Shown here one piece after another: positions 1 through 12,460 of a DNA stretch of 64,000 nucleotides. The notes beneath the pieces are model-generated. The model was not told the DNA's origin. It saw nothing but the letters and a program-made list of their open reading frames with translations, and ran no database searches. A program made the translations under genes and the position numbers. This stretch comes from Anodontia alba (lineage: Eukaryota; Mollusca; Bivalvia; Lucinida; Lucinidae): contig OZ024831.1 in NCBI GenBank assembly GCA_964016985.1, positions 81,508,263 to 81,572,262 on the forward strand, given 5' to 3'. The stretch's first letter is position 1. Each line of letters begins with the position of its first letter.

Positions 1-935
1 AAGTAAACCATTTCGAATCTGATGGATAAAAAAAAAAATGCTTGTGAACCAGGCTAGCTCGGTTTTATCCTTACACTTGAAGGCAAGTCACTGAGTTGCA
101 CACGTTATGTAAAATTTCTAAGATGAAAATGACTGTACAGACTGGGTTTGCATGACTACTCAGTTGCAGTGAAAGTGTGCACAGTGTTGCTTCCTAAGCC
201 CTTCCCTAACACAGTCAATTTACAATAAATAGTAACTTTTATCATCTTGTGTAATGAATGTTTATATTAAAACTAAGAATACAGAAGCATTGAAGAATGA
301 TGGCAAGGTTTTGTTATACACTTTGAAGCTTTATTTGTATGATGAGCATCTATAAAAACATTTTCATGGGTACTGAGGTCAGTTAGGGGTGTACAACCCA
401 AAGGATTGCTGGCAGATCGGAACGAAGGCTTTGCAATGCCAATCTGCCTACCATCCTGAGGGTTGAACACCCTTATCTGACCGAGATACCCACGACAGAT
501 TCTTTTTCTTACATACTAATCATTTTATAGATTTTAAGGGATTTTTGTCAAGGTAACTGTATGCGTCACAGTTACCTTGGCTGTAGGCAAATCCCCTGTA
601 ACTCCAGTAGGCTCTATAACCCAGGTCTTTTCAGAGAGAGAATTACCTTCTATACAGGATCAGGGCCTTACCACTTGTTTAATACCATCAGCAACAGGCC
701 CTCAGTGAGCATTTCAGAACCTGAACCCTAAAAGATTTAATTTGTCAAATCTTGGAGGAATGTTTGCAGGGAATATCATATAAAGAAACATTGACATTCA
801 TTTTAATCAGTCCGATTCACAGCAGATGTCTAAGAATAAAGCCTTCACAGCAAATGTAAGCCCAAAAATGTCCGTAGAGTCACCAGTAATGCCGAAAAAG
901 TTCAAAAGGATCAGAGTTTTAGATAGAGACAGTTT
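1..935. other. Gene-free AT-rich stretch
   Basis: I see no supportable gene here. The only structure noted is a short inverted repeat around 548-580 (CAAGGTAACTGT and its complement). Short ORFs present are of the length expected by chance. Confidence 0.5.
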
Positions 936-1042
936 TGTTTGTTTGTGTTGAGGTTTTACGGCCCAGTCAACCCAGTGAGGTCATGTCAAGCACGGTCAGT
1001 TTACCTAACCACATGTTTACTGGACAGGCTTAGTCCTCAAAG
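936..1042 (-). repeat. tRNA-derived SINE, truncated tail fragment
   Basis: This matches the tail half of the SINE family seen complete at 34460-34765, including the GTTGAGGTTTTACGGCCCAG block and the CTTAGTCCTC block. It lacks the tRNA-like head. It is oriented like the 34.5, 35.3 and 50.2 kb copies, that is, minus strand. Confidence 0.8.
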
Positions 1043-1425
1043 CTAGTACATTTGTATTTGTTAACAGATTACCAAACTTTTTGCGGCATATTTTAGGACT
1101 ATTGGATTTAAGGCAAAGTGTATTTCCGGTTACGTGGAACAGAATTTTGGTCCTGTTTGAAAATAGTTTTATTTTATTAAATTTTTTTTTACCGGGTATA
1201 TGAGGTTATATGTAATACATGTAGAGAAACAATGTGCCCGAACAAGGAAATCCCAAAAAAATCAGAGCAAATCCTTTAAGTTTTAGGGTTGGTGTTGAAA
1301 AATAAAATAATTAATTGGGGGATGGGCTAAAGTGAAACACAGGTTTTTAGTCCTAAATCTGTATCAGAACTGCTTAATATTTAAATTATATTATTTATAT
1401 TATCTTTTCAGGTTCATTCCTTAAA

Positions 1426-1708
1426 GTGGGCCTCCCTGGGTTGGTCGGATGCACGTCCAGCTGGTGATCAGGTCCCTGGTTTGATTCCCATCCGGTCAGG
1501 CAACGTTCTGTCATGAAGATTGAATATGGCATATTTTCTACAATCATTTTCTCTGTTTCGCTGACTCAAGTTTCTGGCAATTGAATGTGCACCTGTCCCG
1601 CTTAGTGGACTAAGCCTGTCAAGGAAAAAATGTGATTAGGTCAACTGACCATGTCGAAATGACCATAAAGGGTTTACTGAGACGAAAAACCCCAACACAA
1701 ACAATTAA
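1426..1708 (+). repeat. tRNA-derived SINE, full-length, with target-site duplication
   Basis: The head carries tRNA-like RNA polymerase III boxes, with a B box GGTTTGATTCCC near 1477-1488. The tail ends in a CCCCAACACAAACA-like sequence that is the complement of the start of the minus-strand copies. It is flanked by an 11-bp near-identical duplication, CATTCCTTAAA at 1415-1425 and CATTCCTTGAA at 1709-1719, as expected for LINE-driven retroposition. The body is diverged from the other copies, so this is an old insertion. Confidence 0.8.
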
Positions 1709-1989
1709 CATTCCTTGAAACAATCTAAATATGTATTGGCTAGTTAATGCAGAATGGTGTTTGTCTGTGTTTATTGCAGCAATCATCAATGATGTATTCT
1801 TAGCTTGCCATACTGATTTCATAACAGACCAAGGTGTACAAGCATTTCCACTGTGGGTAGTGGTTGTGTTTCGGAAGGCTGCAGACTGAAAAGTAATGAT
1901 TAAAAGCAGCAAATAAAAAGTGACGGAAAATTTCTGAGTTATTTGAATTCTAAAATGGACGGCTGAGTCATACCTGTGTGAAGTGTGGT

Positions 1990-2430
1990 GCTTGTCTGTA
2001 TTCTCAATCCTTGCACCCGTCTTCAGATCAGTCATTATCTGGTACAGTCTATTGATTCCCATGGGCAGTTTCTTATACCAAGGACTACCGCACTTACAGT
2101 TATAGTTGACAGCCAAAAAGAACAGACTGTCCGGTTCTGACATTTGACATGGCCGAACACTCTGGTATTTCTTATAAATGGCCACAGGATCTCGCTCTGG
2201 CTGTTGAGGGGTAGCATAAAACCTGGGCTTTGTCTTCCTGATATCTCGAGAATTAGACCCTGTAGGCATCTTGGTTTGCCACTCCTGTGTATATACAATA
2301 TATTCATTTCTGTCCACATCAGATCATAATTGAATGTCTCCCCATTTCAGGTCATGTGTTTCCTTTCCCTGTCTCATCCCGAAATAAAGTGTGCATATCA
2401 GCCATAATGTGGTATACCAAGGAAGTAGGA
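1990..2430 (-). pseudogene. DUF3504-domain (Crypton recombinase-derived) pseudogene fragment
   Basis: The minus-strand translation resembles the DUF3504 domain found in KIAA1958/ZMYM-like proteins, a domain derived from Crypton tyrosine recombinases. Recognisable pieces in order are a YFGMR-like motif, LKWGDIQL, a YTQEWQTKMPTG stretch, a DIRKTKPRFYA stretch, a cysteine/proline-rich 'ERDPVAIYKKY..RP' block, 'DSLFFLAVN', and 'PMGINRLYQIM'. A TGA at 2324-2326 interrupts the frame inside the conserved WGD block, and the C-terminal His-Arg segment is poorly kept. The upstream part of the domain is missing or too diverged to see. It is either a dead transposon-derived paralog or a decayed exon. Family assignment rests on remembered motif order, not a search. 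Confidence 0.6.
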
Positions 2431-2559
2431 GAGTCAGGAACAAGGACCTTTTTTATGCCTCTGCTATTTTCAATGGGGTGTGGTGGGGCATATAGTACAT
2501 ACATTCGTCCTGTCCGTCCCGTACGTAACACACATGGTTTTCGTGCGATATCTTTTGAA

Positions 2560-2835
2560 GAGATTGGTGTATTGGATTGAAATTTAATACACAGGTATAT
2601 AATCATAAAATGTAGGTCTGGTTCTATTTTGGGTAAAATCCACCAATTATTTTGGCAGTCATGGCTCTTTTTCAATTTTGAAAAATGGTTCCGTTCCGTA
2701 ACTTTTGAAAAGATTTTGTATTGGATTCATATTTTATACACGAGCATTTAATTATAAAATATAGGTCAAGTTTGATTTAGGGTAAAATCCACCAATTATT
2801 TTTGGAGTTACGGCCCTTTTTCAACGTTGCAAAAT
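2560..2835. repeat. Tandem duplication, unit about 149 bp
   Basis: Two diverged copies begin TGTATTGGATT (about 2568 and 2717) and both contain GGGTAAAATCCACCAATTAT. No coding role is apparent; short ORFs across it are incidental. Confidence 0.7.
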
Positions 2836-3064
2836 GCCAGCGTGCGGTTGAGGATGGCGAGGATGGCCCTGGGTGGGGGCATCTTTGTCATATTGACACA
2901 GTTCTAGTTGAATACATAAATTCCAGTTCCTCATCTGTTATTTCATTAGCTGCCATCGGTTTGTTGCCTTTGCCAATAGATTTCAGCTGCTTCTTTTGGC
3001 AGCGAGAATCACATGGCATCTCTTGAATTGAGCATCGGTCATGGTCGATAATCTCAGCTATTTT

Positions 3065-3470
3065 GAATTGCCCTTACCCAAGCAACATTTGTACATGTAC
3101 CAAATTGGACCCATACTGCTTCAGTGGTTTTGACAAGAGTTGTCATTGAAAACCTTTTGTTTAAAATTTAATGTGGTCATGGCAACCAAATGAAACGGCC
3201 ACTGGTCATAAGACACAAAAACATGAGTAGACAATCATCAGATGATCATAACTGCCAAATATGGTTCACATCACTTCAGCGGTTATAGAGAAAATGCAAT
3301 TTAACTATTTTCCCTATATATGGGAGCTTTCTGTTGCCATGGCAACAACACCAAGAGGCAGATCACTATAATTTTAGCTACATTTTATATTTTAAATTGC
3401 CCTTACCCAAGCAACATTTGTACCAAATAAGAGTCATACTGGTTCAGTGGTTTTGAAAGAGTTGTCATTT
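3065..3470. repeat. Dispersed repeat related to 29065-29215
   Basis: The segment has internal copies of CCCTTACCCAAGCAACATTTGTAC (3073 and 3400). It shares a block with 29065-29215, including CATGGCAACCAAA and CTGCCAAATATGGTTCACATCACTTCA pieces. This is an interspersed repeat family with at least two members in the window. Confidence 0.7.
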
Positions 3471-3535
3471 CAAAAAAAAAAAAAAAAAAATTATGTCCCC
3501 CCACCATCGGGGGGGGGGGGGGGGGGGGTGGGGGG
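3471..3535. repeat. Adjacent poly-A and poly-G homopolymers
   Basis: A run of about 20 A is followed within 20 bases by a long G run with a single T interruption. Homopolymers of this length are prone to sequencing error. The ORFs crossing them are low-complexity artefacts. Confidence 0.9.
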
Positions 3536-3574
3536 CATATTGTTTTCAGTGTGGATCCCGTCAGCTTCGGCATA

Positions 3575-4450
3575 TCCATTTGTCTGCACTCTATCTCCTT
3601 ATCTCCTTATTGAATGGACAGATTTTGACCAAACTTACACAATTATATATCATTGGGAGGGGGACAAATTCTGATTATCTTTTGGTGACCTTGACCCCAT
3701 TTTCAAGGTCACAGGAGAGCTTAGATTGTTGAAAAATGGGGCGTAGCCTCTTGTCTGCACTCTATCTCCTTATTGAATGGACAGATTTCAGCCAAACTTA
3801 CACAAATATATCATTAGGAGGGGGAAAAATGCTGGTTAGATTTTGGTGACCTTGACCCCATTTTCAAGATCACAGAAAGCTCCCATATCAAGATCACAGG
3901 AGGGCTTAGATCGTTGAAAAATGGGGCATAGCCTCTTGTCTGCACTCTATCTCCTTATAGAATGGACAGATTTTAGCCAAACTTACACAAATGTACTATT
4001 GGGAGGGGGAAAATGCTGATTAGATTTTGGTGACCTTGACCCCATTTTCAAGGTCACAGGATGGCTTAGATTGTTGGAAAATGGCTTGTCTGCATCCTAT
4101 CTATTGAAGGAATGAATAAATTTTAACCTAACTTGCACATCTACATTGCTGGGACATGTAAAAGAACTGATTAGATTTTGGTGACCTTGACCCCATTTTC
4201 AAGGTCACAGGAGGGCTTAGATTGTTGGAAAATGGCTTGTCTGCACCCTATCTCTTGTAGGAATGAATAGATTTTGACCAAACTTGCACATGTACAATGC
4301 TGGGACATGTGAAAGAACACTAGATTTTTTTGTGACCGTGACCCCATTTTCAAGGTCACGGGAGGGCTTAGATTTGTTGGAAAATGGTTTGTATGCACCC
4401 TATCTCTTGAATGAATCAACAGATTTTGATCAAACTTACACAAAGAGTGA
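3575..4450. repeat. Tandem array, ~150-bp unit with AAGGTCA/TGACCTT motifs
   Basis: About six diverged units share 'CTATCTCCTTAT', 'GAATGGACAGATTTT', 'CAAACTTACACAA' and 'GGTGACCTTGACCCCATTTTCAAGGTCAC'-type blocks (quoted in part). Each unit places TGACCTTGACC close to AAGGTCA in the opposite orientation. The extended half site TCAAGGTCA is the form bound by ERR/NR5A-type nuclear receptors. Binding is not implied by sequence alone. Confidence 0.85.
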
Positions 4451-5160
4451 CCTTGAAGTATAATTACGTCAGTGTGACCTGTATTTCATGGTCCAATAAT
4501 TATGCCTCCTATCTCGAAGACTATTTCATAGAGAAATGTCATACCTTGGAATTTAGTTTAATGTGACAGGAAGAATGACCTCAAAGTACATGTAGGTCAC
4601 TGACGTATATTTCATGGTCCAGTGATTATGCCTTATATATCGAAGTTATTTGATATAGAAATGTCATACCTTAGATATTAGTTCCATGTGACACGAAGAG
4701 TGACTGAAATATATCTGTAGGTTATTGTGACCCATATTTCAAGGTCCAGTGATTATGCCTCATATCTCAAACACTATTCGATAAGAGATCTTAGGTCATA
4801 CCGTTGATATTAGTTTCATGTGACACTAAGAGTGACCTCAAAGTATATGTAGGTCAATTTGTCCTGTATTTCCTGCTTCAGTGATTGTGTCTTATATCCC
4901 AATGACTATTTGATGGAGAAAATGTCATACCTAGGATATTAGTTCCACGTGACACGAAGAGTGACCTCAAAATATAATTAGGTCATTGTGACCTATATTT
5001 CATGGTCCAGTGATTATGCCTCATATCTCGAAAACTATTTGATAGAGAAATGTCATACTTTCAATATTAGTTTCATGTGACACGAAATGTGACCTCAAAG
5101 TATATGTAGGTCAATTTAACCTATATTTCATGGTCCAGTGATTATGCCTTATATCTCCCC
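4450..5160 (+). repeat. Tandem array, ~135-bp unit with AGGTCAnnnTGACCT palindromes
   Basis: About five units share CATGGTCCAGTGATTATGCC, CTATTTGATAGAGAAATGTCATACC and GTGACACGAAGAGTGACCTCA blocks. One unit carries a perfect AGGTCATTGTGACCT palindrome at 4980-4994 and others carry one- or two-base variants. The same family lies in opposite orientation at 33900-36660. Confidence 0.85.
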
Positions 5161-5960
5161 TTCTTGTGTTAGAATTTAATTACTTGTCTCTGCTCTGTAA
5201 CACGGATACCCTTCGAAATATTTTGATGATACTTGGTATAAATGTAGAACAGGATGAGACGAAATGTTGCGTACAAGAATGACAACTCTGGCAGGATTGT
5301 TAAGGGGGAGGGAGGAGGGAGGAGCATTTTTTTTTCTAAAAACCTTTTCTAGTTTACTTATAGTTGTGACAAGAAAGATAAAAAGGCACCAGAAACTTTA
5401 CTGTTGTGGAGAGACTTTTATTGAAATTAACAAACTTTTATTTTCTAAACATACATAATTATGAACATAGTTTTTATATAAATGCAAGGTTCAATGTTCC
5501 TTGTCTTTTCCCGATCTGCCTGGTCATACATGTAGTACTTAAAAGCACAAATGTTTAAGTTCACAATAGAAAAAACATTTAAGGTTCTTTTTCTATTTCT
5601 TTTGTAAAGCTTCCAGTGAACAAATATAGGGTTCCATAATGTGCAGTCAGGCAACCAGCTTGGAATCCAACCAAGATCTCTCACCACTGAAGTGGTAAGT
5701 GTTTTTGCATTACACCACTGGAAGTTTGTGAATGCACTTAGAACTATACTTGAACACAGCAGTTAAATATCTGAACATTTTGGTAGTTTTGGTTCATTTT
5801 TTCAATTTCAAAACCTTTGTTCATTTAGGATATTTCTTAAGTTTCTGGTCATTTATGTTACTATACCTATACTAGCCGTTAATTCCATCAAAATATATAT
5901 ATATATATAACATGGAGAAGAAGATTTTTAAAGGTTTTTACCATACCAGTGTAACAGTTT
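5160..5960. other. Gene-free stretch
   Basis: AT-rich DNA with a short (TA)n near 5897-5910. Around 5630-5720 there is a weak tRNA-like block that may be an old SINE, but I cannot delimit it. No gene is supportable. Confidence 0.4.
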
Positions 5961-5969
5961 ATGTTTCCC

Positions 5970-8900
5970 CCCTGGGCAGCTTGCCACCCCCCCCACCCCA
6001 CCCCTGGGCAGCTGGGCAGCTTGCCCCCACCCCAGAAAAACTTTTGGAACAAATTTATATCACACAATTATCAGAACAGTAGTAATGTATGTTTTTCATT
6101 ACTTTACTTTTTATGGGAGGAGGTTGGGGCTAAGATACTGTAGCCTAAGCATTTTCCTCCCAAACTCAGAAGTCCTTGCAGTCACAGTTCAGAAAGATAT
6201 TTTATCACTTTTAATAGAATTTCCCACTGAACAGGTTATTAGAGAATTTCCAGTATCTGATATTCCTATCATTCTTCTAACAGGAAGGGGCAGGGGTTAA
6301 GATACCCTGGCCTGGGCAACTTATCCCCCACCCCTAATAACTTGGCAAATTCCAATCTGAAAAACTATTTAATCATTTTAAACTTAAAATTCTAATGCAC
6401 AGACATTAGAATGGTAGTAGAACCTGCTTTTACCTATTTTTTCACTTTAAGGGAAGGGATTGGGGCCAAAATACTGTGGTCAATAAGTTTCCTCCCAAGC
6501 TTAGAAAATCTTGTAAATAAAATTAAAGTTCAGAATGTTATTTTTTTCTTTTTAAAATATTTTCCCATTTAACAGGTCATTTGAATATTTCTATTACTTT
6601 TATTATTTATTTTTCTTCAGATAGGCTGTACCTGGGGGGGTGGGGGGGGGGGTAAGATACCCTGACCTGGGCAGCTTGCCCCCCAGGGGTGAATATACAC
6701 TGGCCTGGGCAGCTTGCCCCCTCCCCTCCCCCACCCCTGGAAACTTGGCAAAAAATACTGTGGCTCAATAAGTTTCCTCCCAAGCGCAGAAAATCTTGTA
6801 AACAAAATTCAAGTTCAGAATGTTATTTTTATCTTTTTAAAACAATTTCCCATTTAACAGGTCATCTGAATATTTCTATTGCTTTTTATTTTCTATCTTT
6901 CTTCAGATAGGCTGGGGTGGGGGGCAAGATACCCTGGCCTGGGCAGCTTGCCCCCCAAGGGTGAAGATACCCTGGCCTGGGCAGCTTTTCCCCCCACCCC
7001 TTGAAACTTGGCAAACTCTGATCTGAAAAGCTATTTAATCATTTAAAACTTAAAATTCTAATGCACAGACATTAGAATGGTAATAGTACCTACATTTGCC
7101 TACTTTTATCAATTTACAGAAAGGGATTGGGGCCAAAATACTGTGGCTAAGAAGTCTGCTCCCAAGCTCTGAAAATCTTGTAAACAAAATTCAAGTTCAG
7201 AATGTTATTTTTATCTTTTTAAAACAATTTCTCATTTAACAGGTCATTTGAATATTTCTGTTGCTTTTTATTATCTATCTTTCTTGAGATAGGCTGGGGT
7301 GGGGGTAAGATACCCTGGCCTGGGCAGCTTGCCCCCCAGGGGTAAAGATACCCTGGCCTGGGCAGCTTGTCCCCCCACCCCTAATAACTAGGCAAACTCC
7401 CATCTGAAAAGCTATTTAATCATTTTAAACTTAAAATTCTAATACACAGACATTAGAATGGTAATAGTACCTACTTTTTCCCTTTACGGGAAGGGATTGA
7501 GGCCAAATTACTGTGGACGAAGAAGTTTGCTCCCAAGCTCAGAAAATCTTGTAAACAAAATTAAAGTTCAGAATGTTATTTTTATCTTTTTAAAAACAGT
7601 TTCCCATTTAACAGGTCATCTGAATATTTCTATTGCTTTTTATTTTCTATCTTTCTTCAGATAGGCTGGGGTGGGGGCTGGCCTGGGCAGCTTGCCCCCG
7701 GGGGTGAAGATACCCTGGCCTGGGTAGCTTGCCCCCCACCCCTGGAAACTTGGCAAACTCTCATCTGAAAAGCTATTTAATCATTTAAAACTGAAAATTC
7801 TAATGCACAGACATTAGAATGGTAATAGTACCTACATTTACCTACTTTTTCAATTTATGGAAAGGGATTGGGGCCAAAATACTGTGACTAAGAAGTTTCC
7901 TCCCAAGCTCAGAAAATCTTGTAAACAAAATTAAAGTTCAGAATGTTATTTTTATCTTTTTAAAACAATTTCTCATTTAACAGGTCATTTGAATATTTCT
8001 GTTGCTTTTTATTATCTATCTTTCTTGAGATAGGCTGGGGTGGGGGTAAGATACCCTGGCCTGGGCAGCTTGCCCCCAGGGGTAAAGATACCCTGGCCTG
8101 GGCAGCTTGCCCCCCACCCCTAATAACTAGGCAAACTCTGATCTGAAAAGCTATTTAATCATTTTAAACTTAAAATTCTAATGCACAGACATTAGAATGG
8201 TAATAGTACCTACTTTTTCCCTTTACGGGAAGGGATTGAGGCCAAATTACTGTGGACGAAGAAGTTTGCTCCCAAGCTCAGAAAATCTTGTAAACAAAAT
8301 TAAAGTTCAGAATGTTATTTTTAGCTTTTTAAAAACAGTTTCCCATTTAACAGGTCATCTGAATATTTCTATTGCTTTTTATTTTCTATCTTTCTTCAGA
8401 TAGGCTGGGGTGGGGGCTGGCCTGGGCAGCTTGCCCCCGGGGGTGAAGATACCCTTGCCTGGGTAGCTTGCCCCCCACCCCTGGAAACTTGGCAAACTCT
8501 CATCTGAAAAGCTATTTAATCATTTAAAACTGAAAATTCTAATGCACAGACATTAGAATGGTAATAGTACCTACATTTACCTACTTTTTCAATTTATGGA
8601 AAGGGATTGGGGCCAAAATACTGTGACTAAGAAGTTTCCTCCCAAGCTCAGAAAATCTTGTAAACAAAATTAAAGTTAAGAATGTTATTTTTATCTTTTT
8701 AAAACAATTTCTCATTTAACAGGTCATTTAAATATTTCTGTTGCTTTTTATTATCTATCTTTCTCGAGATAGGCTGGGGTGGGGGTAAGATACCCTGGCC
8801 TGGGCAGCTTGCCCCCCAGGGGTAAAGATACCCTGGCCTGGGCAGCTTGCCCCCCACCCCTAATAACTAGGCAAACTCTGATCTGAAAAGCTATTTAATC

Positions 8901-10440
8901 ATTTTAAACTTAAAATTCTAATGCACAGACATTAGAATGGTAATAGTACCTACTTTTTCCCTTTACGGGAAGGGATTGAGGCCAAATTACTGTGGACGAA
9001 GAAGTTTGCTCCCAAGCTCAGAAAATCTTGTAAACAAAATTAAAGTTCAGAATGTTATTTTTATCTTTTTAAAAACAGTTTCCCATTTAACAGTTCATCT
9101 GAATATTTCTATTGCTTTTTATTTTCTATCTTTCTTCAGATAGGCTGGGGTGGGGGCTGGCCTGGGCAGCTTGCCCCCGGGGGTGAAGATACCCTGGCCT
9201 GGGTAGCTTGCCCCCCACCCCTGGAAACTTGGCAAACTCTCATCTGAAAAGCTATTTAATCATTTAAAACTTAAAATTCTAATGCACAGACATTAGAATG
9301 GTAATAGTACCTACATTTACCTACTTTTTCAATTTATGGAAAGGGATTGGGGCCAAAATACTGTGACTAAGAAGTTTCCTCCCAAGCTCAGAAAATCTTG
9401 TAAACAAAATTAAAGTTCAGAATGTTATTTTTATTTTTTTAAAACAATTTCTCATTTAACAGGTCATTTGAATATTTCTGTTGCTTTTTATTATCTATCT
9501 TTCTTCAGATAGGCTGGGGTGCGGGGCAAGATACCCTGGCCTGGGTAGCTTGGCCCCCACCCCTGGAAACTTGGCAAACTCTCATCTGACAAGCTATTTA
9601 ATCATTTTAAACTTAAAATTCTAATGCACAGACATTAGAATGGTAATAGTACCTACAATTACCTACTTTTTCAAATTATGGAAAGGGATTGGGACCAAAA
9701 TACTGTGGCTAAGAAGTTTCCTCCCAAGCTCAGAAAATCTTGTAAACAAAATTAAAGTTCAGAATGTTATTTTTATCTTTTTAAAACAATTTCCCATTTA
9801 ACAGGTCATTTGAATCAACACAAACTATCTTTCTTCAGATAGGCTGGGGTGGGGGGTAAGATACCCTGGCGTGGGCAGTTTGCCCCCTGGGGGTGAAGAT
9901 ACCCTGGCCTGGGCAGCTTGCCGCCCACCCCTGGAAACTTGGCAAATTCCAATCTGAAAAGCTATTTAATCATTTTAAACTTAAAATTCTAATGCACAGA
10001 CATAAGAATGGTAATAGTACCTGCTTTTACCTATTTTTTCCCTTTACGGGAAGGGATTGAGGCCAAATTACTGTGGCCCAAGAAGTTTGCTCCCAAGCTC
10101 AGAAATCTTGTAAACAAAATTAAAGTTCAGAATGTTATTTTTATCTTTTTAAAACAATTTCTCATTTAACAGGTCATTTGAATATTGTCATTTGAATATT
10201 TCTGTTACTTTTTATTATCTATCTTTCTTCAGATAGGCTGGGGTGGGGGGTAAGATACCCTGGCCTGGGCAGCTTGCCCCCCTGGGGTGAAGACACCCTG
10301 GCCTGGGCAGCTTGCCCCCCACCCCTAGAAACTTGGCAAACTCAGATCAGACAAGCTATTTAATCATTTAAAACTTAAAATTCTAATGCACAGACATTAG
10401 AATGGTAGTAGTACCTGCTTTTACTTATTTTTACTGTATC
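5970..10440 (+). repeat. Large satellite array, ~370-bp monomer in ~740-bp dimers
   Basis: The phrase CACAGACATTAGAATGGTA recurs at roughly 370-bp spacing (about 7064, 7444, 7803, 8184, 8543, 8923, 9284, 9623, 10003, 10387). Near-identical copies recur at 739-740 bp (for example 7458, 8197 and 8937), so the recent unit is a dimer of two diverged monomers. Each monomer has a GC-rich block reading GATACCCTGGCCTGGGCAGC TTGCCCC (written in two parts), and an AT-rich remainder ending AGATAGGCTGGGGTGGGG. Identical 68-codon ORFs in three units come from repeat identity and are not genes. The left part (5970-6900) is more diverged, as expected for an array edge. Confidence 0.9.
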
Positions 10441-10619
10441 TCTTTTTTTCTGTATCACATGCCTCTCTCCTCTACATTGGGATAAAAATAGCATAGGTGC
10501 AAGCTTCTAAGGCTCTCAATTTCCTCCTATGCAGTAAAAGATGTGTATGTACATAAAAAATCAGTTTTGCCATGTTTCTGTTATAAGGATTTTTATTTAA
10601 AAGGAGAAAAAACTTACTA

Positions 10620-11850
10620 AATTAAGTTGTGTAAGATTTTCTTGAGGCGGGGGTCAAGCTGCCCAAGCAAGAGTATCTTCACCCCGAGGGGGTTGATGCT
10701 CAATATTATGAATATTCTAATGACTGTTCAATAGGAAAGTCTATAAAGTTATAAATTATTTTTTTGAATGGAGTCTGTCAGGTTTTCTGGCATAGGTGCA
10801 AGCTTCTAAGGCTCTTAATTTGCTCCTATCCAGTAAAAGATGCATAAAAAGGATTTTTATTTAAAAGAAGGAAAATACTTACTGAATTAAGTTGTGTAAG
10901 ATTTTCTTGAGGCGGGGGGCAAGCTGCCCAAGCCAGGGTATCTTCATCCCCAAGGGGCAAGCTACCCAGGCCATGGAATCTTACCCCCCAACCCTTCCTG
11001 TTTAGAGAAAAATGGTTAATGGTCAATATTATGAATTTTCAAATGACTGTTCAATAGGAAAGTCTGTTAAGTGATAAACTATCTTTCTGAATGGAGGAAG
11101 GGAGTGAGGGGGGGGGAGGGGAGTGGGGGGCAAGCTGCCCAGACCAGGGTATCTTCATCCCCGTGGGGCAAGCTACACAGGCCACGGTATTTTACCCCCC
11201 ACCCCTTTCTGTTTAGAGAAGAATAGTTAATGGTCCATTTTATAACTATTCAAATGACTGTTCAAAAGGAAAGTCTATTCAGTGATAAACTATCTTTTGG
11301 AATGGAGTCTGCCAGGTTTCCTGGCATAGTTGCTAGCTTCTAAGGCCACTATATTCTGGACCTCAATTTCCTCCTATCAGGTAAAAGATGCATATGCACA
11401 TAAAAAATTAGTTTTTCCATGTATCTATCATAAAGATTTTTATTTAAAAGGAATAAAATCTTTCTAAAGTTCTGTCAGGTTAATATTATACATATTATTC
11501 AAATGACTGTTAAATAGGAAATAATAATTAAGTCTATTAAGTGATAAATTGTCTTTTAGAATCGAGTCTGCCAGCTTTTCTGGCATAGGTGCAAACTTCT
11601 AAAACCACTATATCAGTTATATATATTCTATTATAAGGATTTTATTTAAAAAAAAAAAAAAAAAATCTTTCTGCATTAAGTTCTGTCAGGTTTTCTTGGG
11701 GTGGGGGGCAAGCTGCCCAGGCCAGGTTATCTTCACCCCCGGGGGGCAAGCTGCCCAGGGTGGGGGCAAGATACCCCGGGGTATCTTCACCCCCGGGGGG
11801 CAAGCTACCCAGAGGCAGCTTCACCCCCGGGGGGCAACCTGCCCAGGGTG
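10620..11850 (-). repeat. Inverted flank of the satellite: GC block in opposite orientation
   Basis: From about 10640 the GC-rich block reappears as its reverse complement (GGGGCAAGCTGCCCAGGCC then AGGGTATCTTCACCCC). It is now embedded in a different AT-rich partner containing AATGACTGTTCAATAGGAAAGTCTAT (in part) and 'AAGGATTTTTATTTAAAA'. Units recur at roughly 10640, 10900, 11130 and 11700, and the last has several tandem GC blocks. The two arrays therefore share only the GC block and point towards each other. Confidence 0.8.
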
Positions 11851-12194
11851 CAAGATAAACCAGTACACCGGTATATGGGCATGGCGGCCAGCTTGGTCAG
11901 TGAACCGCGACCATTTTAGCACTCTTTCGTTCCCCCAACCTATGAAGGCTCCATATAAAATTTGAGCAAAAATGGCTCAGCGGCTTCAGAGAAGAAGTCG
12001 TTTGAAAATGTTAACAGACGGATGGAGGTAAGGACAATGGACGAAAAGTGATCACCATAGATCATCCTGAGCATAGCTATGTATATCAGAAAGTGGGCAA
12101 GCTCTCATACCCACTGCCATAGCTATCACAGGTACATGTATGTCCGACCACATGTGTTGATGCAAATCTCCATAATGGTGCATGTGAAAGATGG

Positions 12195-12232
<38 letters not shown>

Positions 12233-12460
12233 ATAAAAATAAAGCTCAGCAGCTTTGGTTTTCTCTTACACAACCTGCTCTGCCATTGTCACATTATCAC
12301 TTGTATAACAAAAATTTAACTTTCATTTGAGTTACAAATGGAAAAAGGCAAAAATGACAAAAGAAGGCAAAAAAAAAAAAAAAAAAAAATTAAAAAAAAT
12401 TTATAGTTTACTGCTTACTGTGCTTTTGACATCTTTCAGAAAGTCATTTTTTGCTTGGCG
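11850..12460. repeat. Dispersed repeat edge and long poly-A tracts
   Basis: A stretch around 11900-12010 (GAAGAAGTCGTTTGAAAATG, ACAGACGGATGG) resembles the ends of common interspersed repeats. It is followed by poly-A runs at about 12197-12230 and 12371-12390. These may be retroposon tails, but I cannot define element boundaries. ORFs made of lysine or phenylalanine runs here are artefacts. Confidence 0.5.

Noticed and set aside
3447..3732. ORFs with Lys and Gly runs
   Set aside because: Translations of poly-A and poly-G homopolymers.
7458..9143. Three nearly identical 68-codon ORFs (7458, 8197, 8937)
   Set aside because: They recur exactly at the 740-bp satellite period and change with repeat mutations. 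No domain; not genes.
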